Positions 1 to 6,241 of a stretch of DNA of 16,739 nt are shown here, in pieces. The notes beneath the pieces are model-generated. The model saw only the letters and a program-made list of their open reading frames with translations. It searched no databases and had not been told where the DNA came from. Numbering within the stretch: the stretch's first letter is position 1; the number at the start of each line of letters is the position of its first letter. A program made the position numbers and the translations under genes. Origin of the DNA: CAYZXK01 sp964482395 (GTDB taxonomy: Bacteria; Planctomycetota; Phycisphaerae; UBA1845; Fen-1342); assembly GCA_964482395.1 (NCBI GenBank), contig CAYZXK010000157.1, positions 1-16,739 on the forward strand. The letters run 5' to 3'.

Positions 1-1397
1 CACAGCCCACCCCGCCAAACCTGCCGCGGATGTATTCTCCGGGCCCGCTCGCAGAAGCGGTCGACGTACGCCGCCAGCTCCCCGGCCAACCGCTGATCAT
101 AGATCAGGGCCGTGACCTCAAAATTCAGTCGAAAGCTGCGCACGTCCATATTGGCCGACCCCAGCATGCCCCAGCGATCATCCACGGCTATCAGCTTGGA
201 ATGCAGCACACCCTGGTCGTACTCGTGAATCTCCACCCCGGCTTCCATCAGCTCGCCATAAAAACTCCGGGCGGCCCACAGGGCCAGTCGCGAGTCGCTC
301 CGGGTCGGCAACACCAGCCGCACCCGCACCCCCCGGTAGCACGCGTGCGCCAGAGCCATGCGGACCGCCAGGTCCGGCACGAAATAGGGCGTGGCGATCC
401 GTATCGACGACCGGGCCGAGGAAACCGCCGCGAACATGACCTGCTCCAGCGTGCTGACCGCCTGGTCCGGCCCCGTCGCCAGCACCTGAATCGTGCAGTG
501 ACCCGGACGGGGCGGCTCCGGGAAGTACGCCTCGCTATCCAGATGCTCGCCAGCCGCCAGGTACCAGTCCTCGGCGAAGGTCTGCTGGAGGAACAGTGCC
601 GCCGGGCCGCGGATCCGCAGATGGGCGTCGTGCCACGGGCTCAGGCGCCTCGACCACCCGCGATACTCGTCCCCGATGTTCTGGCTGCCCAAGAAGGCCT
701 CCTGCCCGTCCACCACTACGATCTTCCGGTGATTGCGAAGATGGAAGCTATAGCGCCGCCGACGCGGAAACAGGTACAGCGGCATGAAAAAAACCACCCG
801 CACGCCCGCATCAATCAGCGGCTGGAGAAACCGACGCCGCAGCCGCCGACAACCCACCGCGTCCAGCAGCAGCCGACATTCCACCCCCGCCCGGGCCCGC
901 TCGATCACCAAGTCGCGAAAGCTCCGACCGGTCTCGTCCGGCTGCCAGATGTAATACTCCATGTGGATGTGGTGCCGAGCGGACCGCAGGCTGTCGGCCA
1001 GGGCCGCGTAGGTATCGTTCGCCTCTTGGAGAAAACAAACCTGGTTGCCTCCGATGGCCGGCATGTCCGCCAGCCGGTGGGCCAGACGCTCGATCCACGC
1101 CAAATCCTCCGGCAACGACGCCTCCGCCCGCTCAGCCTCACTCAAAGTGTGCTGAGCCGCCTGCTGCTTCAGCTTGGCCAGCAGATGAGCCACCCGGCGG
1201 CGCCGCCGACTCGCCTTCCGCCGCAGCCGGTTGGATCCCAGCAGCCAGTACAGCAACATCCCCAACCCGGGAAGGCTGAGGATCGCGAAAATCCACGCCA
1301 ACATCGACGTCGGCTCTTTTCGCCGGTGCAGCACGGTCGCCGTCGCGATCAGAGCCAGCAGGTAGTTCGCGCCCAGACCCACCCACAGCCACGCCAT
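1..1397 (-). CDS. cls: Cardiolipin synthase (phospholipase D family), 3' end cut by window edge
   Basis: Joins two phosphatidylglycerols (or PG and another phospholipid) into cardiolipin at the inner membrane. Reading the minus strand from ATG at 1397 gives 465 residues without a stop. Two N-terminal hydrophobic segments (about residues 3-21 and 32-53) flank the family-typical KEPTSMLAWIFAILSLPGLG stretch. Two PLD catalytic HxKx4D motifs follow: HRKIVVVD at residues 223-230, then GSQN, and HSKLIAVD at 399-406, then GSANMDVRS. Spacing and length match E. coli ClsA (about 486 aa), so only the last few residues should be missing. An in-frame TAG lies upstream near 1510, and TTG codons between it and the ATG are less likely starts. 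I see no clear Shine-Dalgarno. It may be read from the same strand as the TMTC-like gene, with repeat copy 1 between them. Confidence 0.93.
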   Translation of the reverse strand, partial: MAWLWVGLGANYLLALIATATVLHRRKEPTSMLAWIFAILSLPGLGMLLYWLLGSNRLRRKASRRRRRVAHLLAKLKQQAAQHTLSEAERAEASLPEDLAWIERLAHRLADMPAIGGNQVCFLQEANDTYAALADSLRSARHHIHMEYYIWQPDETGRSFRDLVIERARAGVECRLLLDAVGCRRLRRRFLQPLIDAGVRVVFFMPLYLFPRRRRYSFHLRNHRKIVVVDGQEAFLGSQNIGDEYRGWSRRLSPWHDAHLRIRGPAALFLQQTFAEDWYLAAGEHLDSEAYFPEPPRPGHCTIQVLATGPDQAVSTLEQVMFAAVSSARSSIRIATPYFVPDLAVRMALAHACYRGVRVRLVLPTRSDSRLALWAARSFYGELMEAGVEIHEYDQGVLHSKLIAVDDRWGMLGSANMDVRSFRLNFEVTALIYDQRLAGELAAYVDRFCERARRIHPRQVWRGGL

Positions 1398-1507
1398 GAC
1401 CCGCAGTTTGCGGGGGTCGGCGGAGCCTGTCAACGCAGCACCGCCGCCCAACCTGCTCGCCAGCCTTAACGCTCCACCCAAGAACTGATCGAGGTGCTCA
1501 AGCCACT

Positions 1508-1570
1508 AGCGCCGGACCTCAAAGTCCAGCGCCTTTGGACCCCCAGTCCGGCCGCGCTGGACTCAAACGG
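1508..1570. repeat. Dispersed palindromic repeat, copy 1
   Basis: Imperfect palindrome between the TMTC-like gene stop (1595, minus strand) and the cls start. AGTCCAGCGC (1523-1532) pairs perfectly with GCGCTGGACT (1554-1563). The 21-nt loop itself contains a small GGAC/GTCC hairpin (1537-1540 with 1546-1549). It begins with the same AGCGCCGGACCTC block as copy 2 (10876-10948), and copy 3 shares this from GCGCC onward. The 3' arm that pairs with that block in copies 2 and 3 is degenerate here. It may act as a 3' stem-loop or terminator for the minus-strand gene. Confidence 0.7.
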
Positions 1571-1594
1571 CCGGCGATACACTTTTTCAACCTG

Positions 1595-3481
1595 TTAGCC
1601 CCCCGGCTCCTCGCCCGTCACCTGCCGAAGCGCGCGGCTGGCCGCCCCGTGACTGGGGTCGATTCGCAGTACCTCTTGGAAGGCTGCGGCCGCTGCCTCT
1701 TTGCATCCCGCCGCAAGGTAGGCCCGCCCCAAATCGTAATGCAGTTCCGCCCTAGCGGGGGCCAGCTCGATCGCGGCCTGGAAGGTTTCCACCGCCTGGT
1801 CCGGGCGCCCCCGGCTCAGGAACAGGTGCCCGAGGGCCCGGCGGGGTGCGATATGCGAGGGGGCCAGGGCAATGGCCTGCCGCAACTGCCGCTCCGCTTC
1901 CTCGAACTGCCCGCCCGCGGCCAGGGCATTGGCCAGCTCGATCCGGATTTGCGGGCTTCCCGGAGCCAGCGCGACCGCCGCCCGGTAAGCGCCGATTGCC
2001 TCCTCGATCCGCGGAATCTCCATCAGCGCGTTCCCCAGATCCCACTGGGCTTCCAGCAACGAAGGTCGAAGCCCGACTGCGGCCCGCAGCAATTGCAGGG
2101 CGCGGTCCCACTCACCCTGCTGCCGACAGGCCTGAGCCAGTCGGTAGGTCGCCACGCCACTCTTGGGGCATTTCCGGCTGGCGTACTCCCAGAGACTGAG
2201 CGGGTCCCTCCAGACTGGGCACTGCTGCCGGGTCAGCCAGCCCAAACCAACGCCGAGCCCGACTGCGATCAGGAATACTCCCGGCGCCGTCCAGCGCACC
2301 GACCGAGCCGGATGGACCGCCAGTCCAGCCATTCCGGCCCCCGCCAGCAGCATCCCCGGAATGCTCGCCAGGTAGGCATACCGGTCGGCTCCCGCCTCCC
2401 ACGAACTTTGCATCAGGCCAGCCGTGGCCAGCAGAGCCAGAACGTAGCAAGTTGCCGCCACCCCGATCGCGGGTGCCCGCCGACCCAACCGCATCAGCAG
2501 CAGGACCGCACCCGCTACGCCGGTTACCGTGCCCAAGTACTTCCAGGAAACCAACCTGACCGGAGCTTCGAACTCGTACAGCGGGGAGAGGTCAAACGGC
2601 CAGACAGTTTTCCAGGCATGAAACGCCAGGCCATAGACGGTCCGGACCAGGTGCTCGGCCGCGCTCAGAGATGGAACCGACGGCATCTGTTGCCGCGCCA
2701 GGCACCCGACCATTGTCCCCGCCGCCGCCAGGGCCAGATAGGGCAGCTTTTCCAGCCACACGCCCCGGGCCCCCCGAGCAAGCCGGCGTAGCGGATAGCC
2801 ATCCAGCACCACCAAAGCGACCGGCAAAGCCACTCCCAGCGGTCCAGACAACAGCGACAGACCGTAGCCCGCCAGCGCGGCCAGATGCCAAGGCCAGGCC
2901 CGCTCGCGCCGGGCCGCGCCAAGATAAAACAGTACCGCCACCAGCAGGAACAAAGTGCTCAGCACAATCCCGCGCTGCCAGGCCCAAGCCACCGCCTCCA
3001 CGCGTAGCGGATGCACCGCGAACAGCAACCCCCCCAACCCGGCCGCGGCGTGGTCAGCGCCCGTCGGTCGCACCTCTGGAGCCGCCCGCCTCCCGCCCCG
3101 GATCAGAGTCAGCCCCAGCCAGTAAACCAGCACGCCATTGATCGCATGCAGGACAAGGCTGGAAAGGTGGTAGCCGCCCGGCCTGAACTCCCATAGCCGA
3201 CGATCCAGCTCCCACGACATCCACGCCAGCGGCTGGTATCGCCCGCCCGAAAAGCTGGTCCACATCCAGCCGAACCGCTCGGGCTCCCCCCAGTGGCGCT
3301 GGCCGTCAATCAGGTGGGCGTCATCGGCAAACCCGTTGTCCAGGCAGGGTACCAAGCTCAGAACGCTGGCCGACCCCAGTATCGCCATGGTCAACACGGC
3401 ATATAGAACCTGCCGCCAGCGTCGGCCCGCGGGTTGGCATGCTCTCGGGTAAGTACCACAGCTCAGAGTGGAAGCTGCCAC
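1595..3481 (-). CDS. TMTC-like multi-pass membrane protein with C-terminal TPR repeats (possible GT-C glycosyltransferase)
   Basis: About 628 aa from GTG at 3481. A hydrophobic N-terminal part with some ten predicted membrane spans precedes a soluble part from about residue 440. Landmarks resemble the TMTC/GT-C family: an acidic first-loop FADDAHL (residues 51-57), RYQPLAWMSWELD, HPLRVEAVAW (157-166), and DRYAYLASIPG near 366-376. The tail (about 440-620) holds roughly five TPR units of 34 residues, with repeated LG.AL..G...EA and A..L.P patterns. Related proteins in animals are protein O-mannosyltransferases; bacterial members are mostly untested, so the activity is inference. GTG 3481 is chosen because GGAG lies 7 nt upstream and a promoter sits at 3505-3533; the frame stays open to a TTG at 3571. 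Divergent from the OppD-like gene. Confidence 0.8.
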   Translation of the reverse strand: MAASTLSCGTYPRACQPAGRRWRQVLYAVLTMAILGSASVLSLVPCLDNGFADDAHLIDGQRHWGEPERFGWMWTSFSGGRYQPLAWMSWELDRRLWEFRPGGYHLSSLVLHAINGVLVYWLGLTLIRGGRRAAPEVRPTGADHAAAGLGGLLFAVHPLRVEAVAWAWQRGIVLSTLFLLVAVLFYLGAARRERAWPWHLAALAGYGLSLLSGPLGVALPVALVVLDGYPLRRLARGARGVWLEKLPYLALAAAGTMVGCLARQQMPSVPSLSAAEHLVRTVYGLAFHAWKTVWPFDLSPLYEFEAPVRLVSWKYLGTVTGVAGAVLLLMRLGRRAPAIGVAATCYVLALLATAGLMQSSWEAGADRYAYLASIPGMLLAGAGMAGLAVHPARSVRWTAPGVFLIAVGLGVGLGWLTRQQCPVWRDPLSLWEYASRKCPKSGVATYRLAQACRQQGEWDRALQLLRAAVGLRPSLLEAQWDLGNALMEIPRIEEAIGAYRAAVALAPGSPQIRIELANALAAGGQFEEAERQLRQAIALAPSHIAPRRALGHLFLSRGRPDQAVETFQAAIELAPARAELHYDLGRAYLAAGCKEAAAAAFQEVLRIDPSHGAASRALRQVTGEEPGG

Positions 3482-3504
3482 AGATACGCTCCGGCAGACT
3501 GGGC

Positions 3505-3533
3505 ATTCTACGGGTCGCGCCGCACCCAGCCAA
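3505..3533 (-). promoter_or_regulatory. Sigma70-like promoter for the TMTC-like gene
   Basis: On the minus strand, TTGGCT (3528-3533) and TAGAAT (3505-3510) are separated by exactly 17 nt. The predicted transcript start is about 15-20 nt before the GTG at 3481, which leaves room for the GGAG ribosome site. Prediction from sequence only. Confidence 0.5.
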
Positions 3534-3541
3534 TCGACAGC

Positions 3542-3572
3542 TTGCAACGAAGCCCCCGCGGCGCCGTACAAT
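3542..3572 (+). promoter_or_regulatory. Sigma70-like promoter for the OppD-like gene, predicting a leaderless mRNA
   Basis: TTGCAA (3542-3547) and TACAAT (3567-3572) on the plus strand with a longish 19-nt spacer. The -10 element ends 8 nt before the GTG at 3581, so transcription should begin at or within a few bases of the start codon. No Shine-Dalgarno is visible, in keeping with leaderless translation. Confidence 0.4.
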
Positions 3573-3580
3573 CCCCCGAC

Positions 3581-4618
3581 GTGCTCCTACAGGTCGAGAA
3601 ACTTCAGACCCATCTTCGCACCCCGACCACCCTGATCCGGGCAGTCGAGGGCGTTTCATTCGACCTGCCCGCTGGTCAGACCCTGGCCCTGGTCGGCGAA
3701 TCCGGCTGCGGCAAAACCCTCACCGCCCTCTCAATCCTCAGGCTCCTGCCCCCGACCGGCCGCATCGCCGGCGGCAGCATCCGCCTCAACGGCCGCAACC
3801 TGCTGGAACTGAGCACGCGCGAGCTGCGACAGATCCGCGGCCGACAAATCGCGATGGTCTTCCAGGAACCCCTAAGTAGCCTCAACCCGCTTTTGACCAT
3901 CGGGCAGCAAATCGCCGAAGCGCTGCCGCCGGAGTGCCGCCGTTCCCGACCAGCCACGCGGGATGCCGTGACCGAGCTGTTGCAGCAAGTCGGCATTCCC
4001 GGCCCCCGGCAGCGACTGGACTATTACCCGCACCAGTTATCCGGCGGCATGCGGCAGCGAGTGATGATCGCGATGGCGCTGGCCGGCCGACCCCAGCTCC
4101 TGATCGCCGACGAGCCCACCACCGCCCTGGACATGACCACCCAGGCCCAGATCGCCGACCTGCTCCTGGACCTGCGACAACAAGCCGGCCTGGCCATGCT
4201 GCTGATCAGCCACGGGTTGGGACTGGTCGCCCGCCTGGCGGACCTGGTCTGTGTGATGTACGCCGGCCGGGTAGTCGAACATGCCTCCCCGGCCAACCTG
4301 TTCGCCGACCCGCGCCACCCGTACACCCGCGGCCTGCTACGCTGCGCTTCCGGATGGCTCGATCCGGCCGCCCAGCGCCGACTGCTAGTGATCCCCGGCC
4401 AGGTCCCCGGCCCCCATGACCGACCGGCCGGATGCCCATTTCACCCTTGCTGCGAGTTAGGCCGCGACGATCCCCTCTGTCAGGCCCGGCAGCCGCCTCT
4501 GCTGCCGGTCGCCTCAGCACACGCCTGCGCTTGCTGGAAGGCGCCCGGATACCCGCCAGACCCGGATGCGGTCGGCGTTGTTAGCCATCCGCCAGCGGCC
4601 TATAATGACCTGTCGTGA
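3581..4618 (+). CDS. Oligopeptide/dipeptide ABC transporter ATP-binding protein (OppD/DppD type)
   Basis: About 345 aa; an ATPase that would power peptide or related solute import at the inner membrane. All ABC motifs are intact: Walker A GESGCGKT (39-46), Q-loop VFQEPLSSLNP (Q95), signature LSGGMRQRV (153-161), Walker B LLIADEP (173-179) and H-loop histidine H211. The C-terminus has the Opp/Dpp extension (HPYTRGLL, then a cysteine-rich GCPFHPCC...C...HACACW segment). Cys285, 291, 300 and 318 match the usual four; Cys290 (normally Arg) and Cys316 are extra. GTG 3581 is chosen because homology starts at LLQVEKLQT and a -10 element lies just before it; the frame is open further upstream to 3434. 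No permease, binding protein or OppF partner is present, so this is an orphan ATPase here. Its TGA overlaps the next ATG by one base. Confidence 0.9.
   Translation: MLLQVEKLQTHLRTPTTLIRAVEGVSFDLPAGQTLALVGESGCGKTLTALSILRLLPPTGRIAGGSIRLNGRNLLELSTRELRQIRGRQIAMVFQEPLSSLNPLLTIGQQIAEALPPECRRSRPATRDAVTELLQQVGIPGPRQRLDYYPHQLSGGMRQRVMIAMALAGRPQLLIADEPTTALDMTTQAQIADLLLDLRQQAGLAMLLISHGLGLVARLADLVCVMYAGRVVEHASPANLFADPRHPYTRGLLRCASGWLDPAAQRRLLVIPGQVPGPHDRPAGCPFHPCCELGRDDPLCQARQPPLLPVASAHACACWKAPGYPPDPDAVGVVSHPPAAYNDLS
4578..4606 (+). promoter_or_regulatory. Strong sigma70-like promoter inside the oppD-like 3' end, driving the bamD-like gene
   Basis: TTGTTA (4578-4583), a 17-nt spacer and a perfect TATAAT (4601-4606). 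This is a striking AT-rich signal in GC-rich surroundings. The -10 ends 11 nt before the ATG at 4618, so the predicted 5' leader is only about 3-7 nt. It would let the envelope cassette be expressed independently of the ABC gene. Confidence 0.55.
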
Positions 4619-5616
4619 TGCCGATCGGACTGGATTGCCGTCTGTTGGTCGCGGCCGCCTTGGCCTTGGCCGAGCTGTCCGTCTACCCGCAGGACCAGCG
4701 CTACCGGGAACGCCAGGTACTCGACCGCCAAACCGACGAATGGGTGGACCGGGAGCCCACTCCGACCGAAACCCCGGCCGACGACCTGGGGCGGGCCCGC
4801 CTGCATCTGGCCAATGGCAAGCCGGGAAAGGCCAAGTCCCTTCTGCGCCGCTGGCTCAAAGCCAACCCGGACGACGAAAGGTACTACGAGGCGGTCTTTC
4901 TGCTGGGCGAAAGCTATTTCGAAAGTCGCGACTTCTGGAAGGCCCTTCAGCAATATGTCCAGGTGGCCGAGAACGCCTCCGGCGAACTGTTCGACCTGGC
5001 CAACCAACGTTGCGTGGAAGTCGCCCGAGCCTTCCTTTCCGGCCAGAAGCGGATCGTGTGGGGCGTGCTCAGGCTTCCAGCCTATGATGAGGGGATCGAC
5101 ACCCTGGACCGGGTCTGGGAGCGGGTGCCGGGCTCGCGGCTGGGCGAGCTGGCCCTCAAATTGAAGGCCGATTACTACTTCAGCCACGGAGACATGGACC
5201 TGGCCCAGGACGAGTATGCCAATCTGGCCCAGCAGTACCCCGCCGGTCGCTATCATCAGCTCGCCATGCTGCGAACGGCCGAAGCGGCCGAGGCCGCCTT
5301 CCCGGGAATCAAGTTCGACGACCTGCCCTTGATCGAGGCCGAGCAACGCTACCAACAGGTGTCTGCGGCCTACCCGACTTACGCCGAGCGCGAGCAAATC
5401 CCCCAACGCCTGGAGGGCATCCGCCAGCAGCGGGCCGAGAAGGATTTGGACATCGGGCGTTGGTATGAACGCACGCGCCAACCCAGCGCGGCAGAGTTCT
5501 ACTATCGGCAGATTCTCAAAGACTGGCCGGACACTCTGGCGGCGGCCGAGGCCCGGACCCGACTGAGAGCCATGGGCGTGCAGATCGAATCTGCCGACGG
5601 GGGTGGCGGCTCGTGA
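4618..5616 (+). CDS. BamD-like TPR protein (outer-membrane protein assembly factor family)
   Basis: 332 aa with an N-terminal hydrophobic export signal (about residues 8-22) followed by TPR-like helical repeats throughout: KAKSLLRRWLKANPDD near 71-86, ALQQYVQVAENASGEL near 109-124, and DLAQDEYANLAQQYPAGRY near 194-212. The C-terminus (about 265-320) has the BamD/YfiO-type pattern, EKDLDIGRWYERTRQPSAAE then KDWPDT. BamD helps insert beta-barrel proteins in the outer membrane. Unlike classical BamD there is no good lipobox cysteine after the signal. The ATG at 4618 overlaps the preceding TGA by one base; GTG at 4615 is an alternative start. It overlaps the lptE-like gene by 4 nt, so translational coupling is likely. 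It could instead be another periplasmic TPR scaffold. Confidence 0.78.
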   Translation: MPIGLDCRLLVAAALALAELSVYPQDQRYRERQVLDRQTDEWVDREPTPTETPADDLGRARLHLANGKPGKAKSLLRRWLKANPDDERYYEAVFLLGESYFESRDFWKALQQYVQVAENASGELFDLANQRCVEVARAFLSGQKRIVWGVLRLPAYDEGIDTLDRVWERVPGSRLGELALKLKADYYFSHGDMDLAQDEYANLAQQYPAGRYHQLAMLRTAEAAEAAFPGIKFDDLPLIEAEQRYQQVSAAYPTYAEREQIPQRLEGIRQQRAEKDLDIGRWYERTRQPSAAEFYYRQILKDWPDTLAAAEARTRLRAMGVQIESADGGGGS

Positions 5617-6182
5617 TCAGGCGGCCGGGCACCAGCGCCGAAGCGAAATCCGCCCGACCCCCGGCGGTACCCCACAACCCGCGCCGGTGCACCGGGACGG
5701 TTCTTATCGGCCTGCTGCTCACCTCGGCCGCAATGGCCGGCTGCGGATACCGGGCCGGGGGGCCGTACCGGTCTGATATTCGCACGGTCTACGTGGACAT
5801 GACCGGCTCCAAGGAGTTCCGGCGGGACCTGGAGTTCATGCTCACCGAAGCGCTCAAGAAACGGATCAACACCGACACGCCTTACCGCCTGGCCCCGCGC
5901 GAAAAGGCCGATACCATACTGGTGGCGGAAGTGCTGGAAGAACGCCAGGCGGCCATGGCCCCCGACTTCCGGTCGCGCCAGCCACGTGAAAAAACGCTGA
6001 CCCTCGCGGTCCGCGTCCAGTGGAAAGACGTGCGGACCGGCCGGATCCTCGTCGATCACCCGGCCCTGCTCCAGGCGGTGGATTACCTGATCCCCACCGG
6101 AGAAACCGAGCGCTTGGCTCAGGAACGGGCGATCGACCGCCTGGCCGGTCGAATCGTGGCATTGATGTACGAAGACTGGTGA
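5613..6182 (+). CDS. lptE: LptE-like LPS-assembly lipoprotein
   Basis: 189 aa. A basic N-terminus, a hydrophobic segment (about residues 28-41) and a lipobox-like MAGC put the lipidated cysteine at residue 44, directly followed by GYRAGG. The CGY start, then VRTVYVDM-like strand, LEFMLTEALKKRIN helix, DTILVAEVLE and the REKTLTLAVRVQWKDVRTGRIL strands follow the LptE (LPS-assembly lipoprotein) pattern. LptE sits in the LptD barrel and helps deliver LPS to the outer leaflet. The GTG start at 5613 lies in GTGA overlapping the upstream stop, with the ftsH start 59 bp after its own stop, so it is probably the middle of one operon. LptD is not in the window. Sequence conservation in LptE is low, so the symbol is assigned with moderate confidence. 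Confidence 0.75.
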   Translation: MIRRPGTSAEAKSARPPAVPHNPRRCTGTVLIGLLLTSAAMAGCGYRAGGPYRSDIRTVYVDMTGSKEFRRDLEFMLTEALKKRINTDTPYRLAPREKADTILVAEVLEERQAAMAPDFRSRQPREKTLTLAVRVQWKDVRTGRILVDHPALLQAVDYLIPTGETERLAQERAIDRLAGRIVALMYEDW

Positions 6183-6241
6183 GAGCCGGCTGGATCGGTC
6201 GCCCAAGCCCGACCGGTCTGCCCGGCCCAGCAAGGCACCCC

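Noticed and set aside
30..1469. Long plus-strand open frame of about 479 codons
   Set aside because: Antisense to cls; its translation is Pro/Arg/Gln-rich with no recognisable domain, while the minus strand gives both HKD motifs in one frame.
1535..2791. Plus-strand open frame opposite the TMTC-like gene
   Set aside because: Low-complexity Pro/Arg/Gln-rich product typical of GC-rich antisense frames; the opposite strand encodes clear TPRs.
5983..5993. CACGTGAAAAA as a second parS
   Set aside because: Only the right half matches; the left half has almost no consensus bases, and it lies in lptE coding sequence.
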